DNA of 32,480 bases from a virus. A program made the position numbers and the translations under genes. Positions 19,734-27,863 of this stretch are shown here, piece by piece. Below the pieces are notes generated by a model, which was not told the origin of the DNA, made no database searches, and was given only the letters and a program-made list of their open reading frames with translations. Positions within the stretch are counted from its first letter, which is position 1; each line of letters starts with the position of its first letter. Where the stretch lies: IMG/VR virus record IMGVR_UViG_3300040809_001489, positions 1 to 32,480 of that record; one strand, given 5' to 3'.

Positions 19734-21326
19734 ATGAGTGTAAAAGGTGGTCCCGATATAGTAACAGATGGATTAGTATTTAATCTAGATGCTGCTGGTG
19801 CTGTGAGTGATAGGGCGTATCCTATTAATGGCCTTCCTGTTGAGTATTTGATAGTTGCTGGAGGTGGCGGCGGCGGTGGCGTTATTGGCGGTGGTGGTGG
19901 TGCTGGTGGCTTATTGCATGGGTATACTAGAGCTAGCTTATCTACTGGAAGTTATACAGTTACTGTTGGTGCTGGTGGTGCTGGAGGCACGGGATGGAAT
20001 ACTAGTAGTCAAGACGGTAAAGTTGGCGGTAATAGTTCAGCTTTTAGCGTTACTAGTACTGGAGGTGGCGGTGGAGATCATCATGGAGGAGCTACTTCTT
20101 CTACAACAAAAAACGGAGGATCTGGAGGAGGAGGTGCAAATGGGAGCTACAATGGAGGAACAGGAATTTCTGGACAGGGTAATAATGGAGGTAATAACGG
20201 CAATGGAGATTTAGGTGCTGGTGGTGGTGGAGCAGGAGGAGTCGGAACCAATGCCGGGAATGCTTTTGTTGTTAATAGCAAAGGAGGAAATGGTGGAATA
20301 GGTAGGTATTTTGGTTATTCTTTTGGTAGATCTTTAGGTGAAGATGGATGGTTTGCTGGTGGAGGAGGGGGTGGCGTCAGAAGTTATAGAGGCCCATATA
20401 TACCTGGAGTTGGTAGTAGTGGTGCTGGTAGTGGAGGTTTTAATTCCAATGATGCAAACATAAACGGAAATGCTTCGGCTAATACAGGTTCTGGTGGAGG
20501 AGGAGGAGGATATAATGTTAGTTACAGTAGTAGATCTGCGGGGAATGGTGGTTCTGGAGTTGTAATAATTAAATATAAAGGCCCACAAAAAGCTACAGGT
20601 GGAGACAGTATAATTACAAGAAAAGGATATACCATTCATGTATTTACTAGTAGTGGTACTTTTACTGTTGGTGGTAGAGTTGGTGGTTTAAGTACTAGTA
20701 AGATTGTTGGTACTTTAGAGAATATGGGACCAAGTGATTATAGTACAGGTAATAAGGGTTATTTTAGTTTTGATGGAAGTAATCAATATATACAAACCCC
20801 TGTAACTGCTGGTAATCTTGGCATTAGTTCAGCTGGTGGAAAATTTAGTATAGATATTTGGTATAGAGATAATAGTGACGGTAGTACAAACAGGGCTTTA
20901 TTTACAACATTTAGAGGATACAATGCAACTATTGAGATTCACGCTAATTCAACATATAGATTCTATGTTAATATAGAAGATAATAATGGAGATAGAGCAT
21001 TGTTTGGAACTGCAAATAATTCTTATGCTTCTGGAGAATGGGTAAATGGAACATTAGTTTGGGATGGTTCTGTAAAAACTGCATATGTTTATCTCAATGG
21101 TGAATTGCAGGGTTATAATACTAATACGCTTGTTGATAATACGCTTGAATACTATGGCGATCCACTACCTTTTAGAATAGGTTCCACTATTGTTCCAAAT
21201 TATCAATATGGTGCCCTGCCATTACTGGGAGACGTAGCTTCTGTAAAAGTTTATGATAATGTAGCTTTATCAGAAAAACAAATTAAAGACAACTATAATG
21301 CTACTAAAGGGAGGTTTGGATTATAA
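19734..21326 (+). CDS. LamG-like adhesin with inserted glycine-rich domain, 530 aa
   Basis: It opens with the LamG-type strand GGPDIVTDGLVFNLDAA (5-21) and ends with the LamG core (FSFDGSNQYIQT about 345-356, then VASVKVYDNVALSEKQI and NATKGRFGL). Between these, residues about 34-315 hold a long Gly-rich domain (VEYLIVAGGGGGGG, many GGGG runs, VVIIKYKG and GYTIHVFTSSGTFTV). This resembles adhesin domains that fold as polyglycine-II bundles in S16-like phages. ATG 19734 has AAGGAG 8 bases upstream. It is the first LamG paralogue, and its TAA overlaps the next ATG. Confidence 0.8.
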   Translation: MSVKGGPDIVTDGLVFNLDAAGAVSDRAYPINGLPVEYLIVAGGGGGGGVIGGGGGAGGLLHGYTRASLSTGSYTVTVGAGGAGGTGWNTSSQDGKVGGNSSAFSVTSTGGGGGDHHGGATSSTTKNGGSGGGGANGSYNGGTGISGQGNNGGNNGNGDLGAGGGGAGGVGTNAGNAFVVNSKGGNGGIGRYFGYSFGRSLGEDGWFAGGGGGGVRSYRGPYIPGVGSSGAGSGGFNSNDANINGNASANTGSGGGGGGYNVSYSSRSAGNGGSGVVIIKYKGPQKATGGDSIITRKGYTIHVFTSSGTFTVGGRVGGLSTSKIVGTLENMGPSDYSTGNKGYFSFDGSNQYIQTPVTAGNLGISSAGGKFSIDIWYRDNSDGSTNRALFTTFRGYNATIEIHANSTYRFYVNIEDNNGDRALFGTANNSYASGEWVNGTLVWDGSVKTAYVYLNGELQGYNTNTLVDNTLEYYGDPLPFRIGSTIVPNYQYGALPLLGDVASVKVYDNVALSEKQIKDNYNATKGRFGL

Positions 21327-22624
21327 TGGGAATTAATTATGGAAGTTTACAATCTACTTTTTATAGAGATTTTGAAAGACGTAAAGAAGTAAACCCAAAT
21401 TCAGGAGCAATAGGTGGTCCCGTAACGTATACTCGTAACTCCATAGGAACATATATTGGAAGTAATGGGTATTTACAAACAGCAAGTGTCAATGAACCTC
21501 GTTTTGGATATGAGTATGATAGTAATGACAATTTAGTATATAAAGGCTTACTAATAGAATCTTCGAGAAATAATGTATTTCTACATAGTGAAGATTTTAG
21601 TCAAAGCGTATGGACTAAAACGTCATCAACCATAAGTTCGTCATCAGTCTTGAGTCCAGATGGTATCAATAATGCTCAAAAATTATCAATATCTTCTTCT
21701 GGAGGAAATGTTAGTCAATCATACACAACAGGCTATGTCAATACTAATACTGGTAATAGAAGATGTTTTCATTTATCTGTTATGGTTAAAGCGGATGAAT
21801 GCTCATATTTAAATATAAAAATAGAGAATGGAACAGACAGTTTGTCTTGCTATTTTAACTTAACAAATGCAACTACAGGATCAAATGATTCTAACAGTAA
21901 TTATTTAGTATATACATACAAACATATAATGAGAATGGGGAATGGATGGTATAGATGTTTTTTATGTGTAAAAGACGATAATTTTACTAATAAAACCTAT
22001 ACTGTAACATACACACCAACTACATCTTCTAATTCTATCACCGGATCTTCTGGAGATGGTTTATACATATGGGGCGCAATGACTATGCATGAATCAAATA
22101 TCAGTTTTGCCTATCAGGCAACTGCTAGAAGTTATGTTAAAACTACAACATCTACAGCTAGTAACTCTAATGATTCTTTTTATGTTAGTACTAATTTTTT
22201 AGGAACCTATGGAAACGATAAATTGTCTTTATTTGGTCAGTTTTCAATGCCATTAAACAATTTTAAGGTTGGTGTTATATCAAGCTACATGGCCATCCAG
22301 CCTACTTCAACGACTTGTAGATTTAGACAGTATAGTAATAATTCTAATATTACTTTTAGAAAAAGTGGACAGGCCTCATATGATTATGGTAGTTTTCCTA
22401 TATTGGACGATAATAATAAAGGCATACTTACATATCAGGCTGGCTTAGGATCAAAAGCTTGTATGAATAATGGATCGGTCTACTCCTCAAACTCTGCTGC
22501 AAATTCAACTTACACAAGTACCATAAATAGTATTGCATTATATCCTGATGCTTTCTATAAAAAAATATTTTGCGTACCTACAATATTAAGTGATAGACAT
22601 ATGAAGGCATTAACAGTATTATGA
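21326..22624 (+). CDS. tail/adhesin protein with carbohydrate-binding-like domain, 432 aa
   Basis: Residues about 30-95 carry the pattern ATRNS-type: PVTYTRNSIGTYIGSNGYLQ, NEPRFGYEYDSN and GLLIESSRNNVFLHSEDFSQ. This is common in phage tail proteins that bind host glycans and lie beside LamG modules. The rest is strand-rich with Ser/Thr/Asn. ATG 21326 overlaps the TAA of the preceding LamG gene, and AAAGGGAGG in that gene end serves as ribosome site. Not a LamG paralogue by its ends (no GPxIVTDG start or KGRFG end). Confidence 0.75.
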   Translation: MGINYGSLQSTFYRDFERRKEVNPNSGAIGGPVTYTRNSIGTYIGSNGYLQTASVNEPRFGYEYDSNDNLVYKGLLIESSRNNVFLHSEDFSQSVWTKTSSTISSSSVLSPDGINNAQKLSISSSGGNVSQSYTTGYVNTNTGNRRCFHLSVMVKADECSYLNIKIENGTDSLSCYFNLTNATTGSNDSNSNYLVYTYKHIMRMGNGWYRCFLCVKDDNFTNKTYTVTYTPTTSSNSITGSSGDGLYIWGAMTMHESNISFAYQATARSYVKTTTSTASNSNDSFYVSTNFLGTYGNDKLSLFGQFSMPLNNFKVGVISSYMAIQPTSTTCRFRQYSNNSNITFRKSGQASYDYGSFPILDDNNKGILTYQAGLGSKACMNNGSVYSSNSAANSTYTSTINSIALYPDAFYKKIFCVPTILSDRHMKALTVL

Positions 22625-22791
22625 ATAAGTATACGATAACATTAAAAATTATAGACAAATTTGATCTAAGTGATGAGGAAACTCAAGAAATCTTATTGAT
22701 TACAGACGTATTAGCCAATTCACAAGAAGAAGCTATACAAAAATTAAATTTCTATAACATTGTAGAAGTTCTAAGTATAGAGGAGGAATAA
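22621..22791 (+). CDS. small acidic protein, 56 aa
   Basis: A complete frame from ATG 22621 to TAA 22791 starts MNKYTITLKIIDKFDLSDEE and ends in EVLSIEEE. It overlaps the preceding stop as ATGA and the next ATG as TAATG, a convincing sign of coupled translation. Strand-helix-strand pattern (TITLKII, NSQEEAIQKLNFY, NIVEVLSI). No family is recognised; function unknown. Confidence 0.75.
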   Translation: MNKYTITLKIIDKFDLSDEETQEILLITDVLANSQEEAIQKLNFYNIVEVLSIEEE

Positions 22792-23165
22792 TGGCACACT
22801 TTGCACAAATAGACGAGAACGGTACTGTTCAACAAGTAATAGTAGTAAGCAACGACAATTGCTGTGGAGGAGAGTTTCCCTCAAGCGAAAGTTGTGGGCA
22901 AGCGTTCATCAACCAGCTTGGTTTAGCGGGAACATGGAAGCAAACCAGCTACAATAGCAATTTCCGCAAGAGATATGCTGGAATAGGGTATAATTATAAT
23001 GAGGAAAATGATGTTTTTATCCCACCACAACCTTTTCCCAGTTGGACTTTAAACGAAGAGTTTGATTGGCAAGCTCCAGTTCCTTATCCTGAAGATGATG
23101 CTGAATACTATTGGGACGAAGAGAATCAAACATGGGTTTTAATGGAAGAGAATAATGGCGTATAG
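22791..23165 (+). CDS. conserved virion-region protein (MAHFAxIDxNG type), 124 aa
   Basis: The start MAHFAQIDENGTVQQVIVVS, the middle WKQTSYNSNFRKRYAGIGY and FIPPQPFPSWTLNEE, and the end YWDEENQTWV match a protein seen in many cyanophage and marine phage genomes near fibre genes. No biochemical role is known to me. AGAGGAGG precedes ATG 22791 in the upstream gene. It overlaps the next LamG gene by 11 bases. Similarity is from memory of the family's conserved stretches. Confidence 0.8.
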   Translation: MAHFAQIDENGTVQQVIVVSNDNCCGGEFPSSESCGQAFINQLGLAGTWKQTSYNSNFRKRYAGIGYNYNEENDVFIPPQPFPSWTLNEEFDWQAPVPYPEDDAEYYWDEENQTWVLMEENNGV

Positions 23166-23838
23166 AAATGGTCCTAAAATAACAACTGATGGTTTAGTTC
23201 TTTGTATGGATATTGCTATCAGCAAGAGTTATCCTGGTAGTGGTACTACAGTGTACGATCTTAGTCCAGCAAAAAATAACATATATAGAAGTGGACCAGC
23301 ACCACGCTCATTCTATGGAGGCTGTTTTGAATTGAATGGGTCAAATGATTATTTCGATACTGGTATACCTACAGGAACTTATGATGCTAATGGAAATAGT
23401 TTTTTTGCCTGGGTTTATACTACAACTTATGCTAGACAAAAAATATGGAGTTGGTATGCTCTAGTTAATAATATCCAGAATCGAGGAGATTTTGAATTAC
23501 AAAGCACAAGCAACAACTTAAAATTTCAAGCATATGGACAAACCACAGATAATGATACTGGTTTTACTATAACTACAAATACATGGTGGCATGTTGGCTT
23601 TGTTTGGAATCCCGGTCAGACTGTTACTATATATGTCAATGGAGAATCTAAGTTTAATGGAACTCAGACTTTATCTTCACAAGCAAATGGCGGTAATTTT
23701 AGAATAGGATGGCGACCATACGAAAACGAAAAACCGTGGCAAGGTTATATGTCCCAAGTAACATTATATGATCGTCAATTGTTAGCGAACGAAGTTCGTC
23801 AGAATTTCAACGCCACCAGAGGGAGGTTTGGAGTATGA
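23155..23838 (+). CDS. LamG-like adhesin paralogue 2, 227 aa
   Basis: LamG/concanavalin-like sandwich. It starts NGPKITTDGLVLCMDIAIS, then SYPGSGTTVYDLS, CFELNGSNDYFDT (about residues 58-71) and WWHVGFVWNPGQTVTIYVNG, and ends LLANEVRQNFNATRGRFGV. Such domains bind sugars or protein ligands on surfaces. The start overlaps the preceding gene by 11 bases, and the stop TGA overlaps a 15-codon ORF (23835-23882) leading into the next LamG gene. It differs from its paralogues by DIAIS in place of DAANR. Confidence 0.82.
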   Translation: MAYRNGPKITTDGLVLCMDIAISKSYPGSGTTVYDLSPAKNNIYRSGPAPRSFYGGCFELNGSNDYFDTGIPTGTYDANGNSFFAWVYTTTYARQKIWSWYALVNNIQNRGDFELQSTSNNLKFQAYGQTTDNDTGFTITTNTWWHVGFVWNPGQTVTIYVNGESKFNGTQTLSSQANGGNFRIGWRPYENEKPWQGYMSQVTLYDRQLLANEVRQNFNATRGRFGV

Positions 23839-23882
23839 GAAAAATAAATTTTTCATATAATAGAGAGGAGTTATCCTCATGA
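23835..23882 (+). CDS. 15-codon bridging ORF (possible coupling peptide)
   Basis: Reads MRKINFSYNREELSS. Its ATG overlaps the stop of paralogue 2 and its TGA overlaps the ATG of paralogue 3, both as ATGA. The codons AAAGGGAGG-like before it (GGGAGG) provide a ribosome site. It may only serve to couple translation. Open reading over 15 codons can arise by chance, so this is tentative. Confidence 0.35.
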   Translation: MRKINFSYNREELSS

Positions 23883-25159
23883 GTATTTATGGCGGTCCTG
23901 ATATAGAAACAGATGGTCTTGTTTTGCATTTAGATGCGGCAAATAGAAAATCATTCCCTGGCACTGGTTCAAGTTGGAAAGATCTTTCTGGTCGTGGAAG
24001 AAATTTTACACTCGTTAATAGTCCCAGTTTTTCTACAGCTAGAAAAGGAAAGTTTATACTTAGCGGATCTAACGATTATTTTAGTTTATCGGAATCTATT
24101 GTTGCCGGTAAAGATGAATTTACTTGGCAAGCGTTTGTTAAATTTCATAATATGCAACCAGCTAAGGCTTCACCGTATTATCAATTATATATTGAAGAAT
24201 CTCAATTATGGATAGCTCAGTATAAAAATGCTGTTGGAATAGATTTAAGGCAGTCAGACAATACTTGGTTTGATGGTTCTGGTGGAGATGCTAGAGGAGC
24301 ACAAATAGGTGAAGATTCTATTTGTCGAAATGTTTGGTATCATTTTGCATGGACATTTAATCGTTATGGTAATGGTGGAACATCTGGACAAGTTAAGGGA
24401 TATCTTAATGGAGAATTAGTTACGACAGCAAATACTAATAAAACAGGACCGATCAAAAATAATGGTACTCTCCCAGAAATAGGTCGTCGTGGTGCTTCTA
24501 ACCAGAATTTTGATGGTGAGATAAGTAAAGTTTCTTTTTATGATAGGCAATTATCAGATAAAGAAATAAAAGATAATTACAATGCGTTAAAAGGTCGATA
24601 CCCAGAAGAAGATCTTTCAGACTATGAGAATGTAACATATACTACAGATAATTCAGGAAATATCTATATAAGTAATAATGGCGGTAAAAATGTTGATATG
24701 TTTAGGATTGGTAGTACTGGATGGAACAGACAATTCTATAGTACAACCAGCTTTACCGCACCATGTACAATAGAATATAGAAAAAACGCAGCGGCTAGTA
24801 ATAATGGTCAAAGCTACGCTATGATATCATGGAATGTTGATCCTACATCTAACTCAAGTTACAATACTCTTGATTATGCTGCTTATCCATATCAACAAAA
24901 TTCCTTTGTTCTTTACAACAATGGTGCGGGTATCACTCCGTCTAAAACTTGGAACGCAAATGAAAAACTATACATTGTTTACAATACCGATGGCACTTTA
25001 AAACACTATAATGGCTCTTCTCTTTTATATTCTGTAAATTATGGCACTGGTAAAACAGTCTATGTAGACACATCTTTGTATAGTAATAATAATGTATATG
25101 GTGGATTCTATTCAGTTAGAGTTCGAAAACAAGCTTGGAATGGAACAGCATATGTATAG
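23879..25159 (+). CDS. LamG-like adhesin paralogue 3 with extra C-terminal domain, 426 aa
   Basis: LamG domain at residues about 5-243: GGPDIETDGLVLHLDAANRK, FILSGSNDYFSLS, VWYHFAWTFN, YLNGELVTT, and end KEIKDNYNALKGRYPEE. A second strand-rich domain follows (about 245-426), including NVDMFRIGSTGWNRQFYS and SFTAPCTIEYRKN and IVYNTDGTLKHYNGSSLLYS. This is the only paralogue with an added C-terminal domain. It may bind a second ligand or help assembly. The usual KGRFG end becomes an internal linker KGRYP. ATG 23879 has GAGGAG upstream. Confidence 0.8.
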   Translation: MSIYGGPDIETDGLVLHLDAANRKSFPGTGSSWKDLSGRGRNFTLVNSPSFSTARKGKFILSGSNDYFSLSESIVAGKDEFTWQAFVKFHNMQPAKASPYYQLYIEESQLWIAQYKNAVGIDLRQSDNTWFDGSGGDARGAQIGEDSICRNVWYHFAWTFNRYGNGGTSGQVKGYLNGELVTTANTNKTGPIKNNGTLPEIGRRGASNQNFDGEISKVSFYDRQLSDKEIKDNYNALKGRYPEEDLSDYENVTYTTDNSGNIYISNNGGKNVDMFRIGSTGWNRQFYSTTSFTAPCTIEYRKNAAASNNGQSYAMISWNVDPTSNSSYNTLDYAAYPYQQNSFVLYNNGAGITPSKTWNANEKLYIVYNTDGTLKHYNGSSLLYSVNYGTGKTVYVDTSLYSNNNVYGGFYSVRVRKQAWNGTAYV

Positions 25160-25171
25160 GAGAGAATTATA

Positions 25172-25852
25172 ATGGCAAATTTATATGGACCAAGAATAGT
25201 AACTGATGGACTAATGATATATTTAGATCCAGCTAATAGAAAATGCTATCCAGGTTCTGGAACAACGCTATATGATTTGTCTGGTCGTGGAAATAATGGT
25301 ATAATGTTAAACGGCATTTCAATAAGTAGTAATGTGATTAGCTTTGATGGAACTAATGATTATTTGGCAATTACTGATACGGGGACGAATTTTGACGGAT
25401 GGGCTACAGCACAAACATTATTAATATGGATGTATCATTCAGCTACTCAAGTTGGTAGAAGAAATCCTTGGAATCAAGCTTATGGTGGATATGGCACATG
25501 GACTCATGAACTTAATAATACCATAAGTTCTTATTGGGGTGATGCTGGGGGTAATTCTAGTCCATATGCAGGTAGAGCTAGTGCTGGTACACCAAGAAAC
25601 GAATGGATTTGCATGGGAACTGTAAGGAATACAACAGAGCATAGATGGTTTAAAGATGGATCTAGAACTGCTACATATAGCCATTCATATGGAACACTAA
25701 CAAATACTAGTGCTAGTGTTACTCTTGGTACTGGGTATACAGGTGGCTATTGGTCTGGGCAAATGGGATTAATTATGGCGTATGAAAGAGATTTAACAGA
25801 CGCTGAAGTGTTACAGAATTATAATGCATTAAAGGGGAGATTTGGAAAATGA
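25172..25852 (+). CDS. LamG-like adhesin paralogue 4, 226 aa
   Basis: LamG sandwich with GPRIVTDGLMIYLDPANRK, CYPGSGTTLYDLSGRGNNG, FDGTNDYLAITD, and end EVLQNYNALKGRFGK. The centre is rich in Trp, Tyr, Gly and Asn (WGDAGGNSSPYAGRAS), likely loops that form the ligand face. AGGAGA precedes ATG 25172. Its TGA overlaps the next start as ATGA, and its C-terminal codons AAAGGGGAG act as that gene's ribosome site. Confidence 0.82.
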   Translation: MANLYGPRIVTDGLMIYLDPANRKCYPGSGTTLYDLSGRGNNGIMLNGISISSNVISFDGTNDYLAITDTGTNFDGWATAQTLLIWMYHSATQVGRRNPWNQAYGGYGTWTHELNNTISSYWGDAGGNSSPYAGRASAGTPRNEWICMGTVRNTTEHRWFKDGSRTATYSHSYGTLTNTSASVTLGTGYTGGYWSGQMGLIMAYERDLTDAEVLQNYNALKGRFGK

Positions 25853-26508
25853 GCTACGCAAACGGCCCCAGAATAGTTACCGATGGATTAGTGCTGCATT
25901 TAGATGCAGCGAATAGGAAGAGTTATCCTGGTAGTGGAAATACTTGGTATAATCTAGCCCCATACAATATAAATTACATACTATACAATTCTCCCGCTTG
26001 GGATGGTAAATCCTTGGATTTTGCTACCAATGAATATGCAGATAAGACTGGAATAAACCTATATTATGGTGACAACTATACTGTTATTTCGTTTAATGAT
26101 ATGAAAGATTCACCATCTAATTGGAGAACTTTAGTAAGAGGAGATTCAGAGCATCCACTTATTGTATCAACAGCAAATAAACTAGGATGGTATTCTAATC
26201 TTGCAGGAGGTTTTAGGGACTGCGGCTATAATGTTGAAACTGGAGGTCTTGAAGCGAGATGGAATATGTTAACTCTTCTTGGAGAAAATGGTTCTACTAA
26301 TAAATTTTATATTGATGGCAGCACACAGGTTGGAAATTCAACTACTAATACTGCTGGAAATAATTGTTCTGGCATCAATAATTATAGAATATGTTGGCCG
26401 TCACAACCTTGGGGTAAGATATCTACAATATTAATGTACAATAGAGCATTGTCTATGGACGAATTAGATAAAAATTATGCAGCCCTAAAAGGAAGATTCG
26501 GACTATGA
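25849..26508 (+). CDS. LamG-like adhesin paralogue 5, 219 aa
   Basis: Starts NGPRIVTDGLVLHLDAANRK with SYPGSGNTWYNLAPYNINY. The usual FDGSNDY is changed to LDFATNEYADKTG. The end is SMDELDKNYAALKGRFGL. One LamG-type domain, 219 residues. The ribosome site AAAGGGGAG is inside the preceding gene, and ATGA overlaps occur at both ends. It therefore depends on coupled translation from its neighbours. Confidence 0.8.
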   Translation: MSYANGPRIVTDGLVLHLDAANRKSYPGSGNTWYNLAPYNINYILYNSPAWDGKSLDFATNEYADKTGINLYYGDNYTVISFNDMKDSPSNWRTLVRGDSEHPLIVSTANKLGWYSNLAGGFRDCGYNVETGGLEARWNMLTLLGENGSTNKFYIDGSTQVGNSTTNTAGNNCSGINNYRICWPSQPWGKISTILMYNRALSMDELDKNYAALKGRFGL

Positions 26509-27197
26509 GCAATAATTACGGCCCCAGAATAGTAACAGATGGACTCGTTTTGTGTCTGGATGCAGCAGACAAGAATAGCTACGCTGGAAGCGGTAGTACA
26601 TGGACAGATATTTCTGTAAATTCACACAATGGACAAATATTAAATGGTCCAAACTATTTGAATAATAACAATGGAATTTTTAATTTTGATGGCAGTAATG
26701 ATTTTATTAATGTTCCTGGCCTGAGTGATATTTTACCATTAAACAATTTTACCGCTTTAGGGTGGTTTAAAGCTAATATTACTGCTTTTAAAACATTAAT
26801 AGCCTACAGCAGCGGATCGCAAGGTTGGAATTTGTTAATAGCTCCTAATCGTACCCTAAATTGTAGAACGGACACAAGTAACTCCCCCAACCAATATCCA
26901 TCTGATGCTGGAATATTTGGTGATGATACATGGAGATACGCTGGTGTTTCTGGTAGTGTATGGAACGCTACTGGTATAAAAATTAAACTTTTTCACCAGG
27001 GTGAGTATAAAAGCCAAAAGAATTTAAACGGTCAATTTAATAATACTAGTGGTCATAATTTTAGAATAATGGGTCCAGGTTTAGGTACTGGTTATACTGC
27101 TGGAAGTTGTGCCTTGGTGCAGTTTTATAACAGAGCATTGTTGGATAGCGAAATTCTACAGAATTACCAAGCAACCAAGGGCCGATTTGGCCTCTAG
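26505..27197 (+). CDS. LamG-like adhesin paralogue 6, 230 aa
   Basis: Starts YGPRIVTDGLVLCLDAADKN, then SYAGSGSTWTDISVNSHNG, FNFDGSNDFINV (about residues 60-71), and end LDSEILQNYQATKGRFGL. One LamG-type domain. ATG 26505 overlaps the TGA of paralogue 5, with AAAGGAAG in its C-terminal codons as ribosome site. Its own end uses GGCCGA for Gly-Arg, which has no ribosome-site sequence, and the next gene begins 19 bases later with its own AAGGAG. Confidence 0.82.
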   Translation: MSNNYGPRIVTDGLVLCLDAADKNSYAGSGSTWTDISVNSHNGQILNGPNYLNNNNGIFNFDGSNDFINVPGLSDILPLNNFTALGWFKANITAFKTLIAYSSGSQGWNLLIAPNRTLNCRTDTSNSPNQYPSDAGIFGDDTWRYAGVSGSVWNATGIKIKLFHQGEYKSQKNLNGQFNNTSGHNFRIMGPGLGTGYTAGSCALVQFYNRALLDSEILQNYQATKGRFGL

Positions 27198-27215
27198 AAT
27201 AAGGAGCGAAGAGAC

Positions 27216-27863
27216 ATGGCAATTAGTGGTGGGCCAGATATCGTAGAAGACGGGCTTGTTCTTTATTTGGACACAGCCGATCCTAACTCTCTTCCTCCTG
27301 GTCAATCTATCAAAGACCTAGTTACTGGAACGGCCTTTTCTGGTGCAAACTATAACACAGCTGATTGGTCAAATAATGTTACTAAAATAACTATTTGTTT
27401 ATGGTGGCAAAAAATAGGTAATAGTACTCAATACTCCACTCGTTTTGTTAGAAAAGACGGAGGCACAAGCACATCTTCTTTTGTTTTATATCATTTTCAT
27501 AATTTTAATGGAACCACTCCTCACATGGAAGGACTTATAGGGTGGTATGCTAATAGAGGAGGTAATTGGGGAACGATTTCTAGTTATTATAACATGAGTT
27601 TAAATGAAACGGTTTTTATGTCATTACAATTTGATGTTGATAAAGGCGGGGGTCAAATGTGGGCAAATGATACTAAAATAGGTTCTAGGGTTGGTGGAGC
27701 AAATAATTTAGGAATAACAAATTCTGGTCCACTTGGACTTACGGGTTTGTCTGGAGATAGCGACACAACACGCATATATACATTTGCCTGTTATGATAGA
27801 GAATTGAGCGATGAACAAATATTACAAAACTACAACGCAACAAAAGGTAGGTACGGATTATGA
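27216..27863 (+). CDS. LamG-like adhesin paralogue 7, 215 aa
   Basis: The most diverged member. It starts GGPDIVEDGLVLYLDTADPN with SLPPGQSIKDLV in place of SYPGSG, lacks a clear FDGSNDY strand, and ends LSDEQILQNYNATKGRYGL. The centre is Trp- and Asn-rich (GWYANRGGNWGTISSYYN). ATG 27216 has AAGGAG 9 bases upstream. Its TGA overlaps the next ATG, with AAAAGGTAGG in its end as ribosome site. It may bind a different ligand or have lost part of the sandwich. Confidence 0.78.
   Translation: MAISGGPDIVEDGLVLYLDTADPNSLPPGQSIKDLVTGTAFSGANYNTADWSNNVTKITICLWWQKIGNSTQYSTRFVRKDGGTSTSSFVLYHFHNFNGTTPHMEGLIGWYANRGGNWGTISSYYNMSLNETVFMSLQFDVDKGGGQMWANDTKIGSRVGGANNLGITNSGPLGLTGLSGDSDTTRIYTFACYDRELSDEQILQNYNATKGRYGL

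Noticed and set aside
23155-25159. Frameshifted single gene from paralogues 2 and 3
   Set aside because: Each has a full set of LamG start and end motifs and its own start codon, so they are separate genes.
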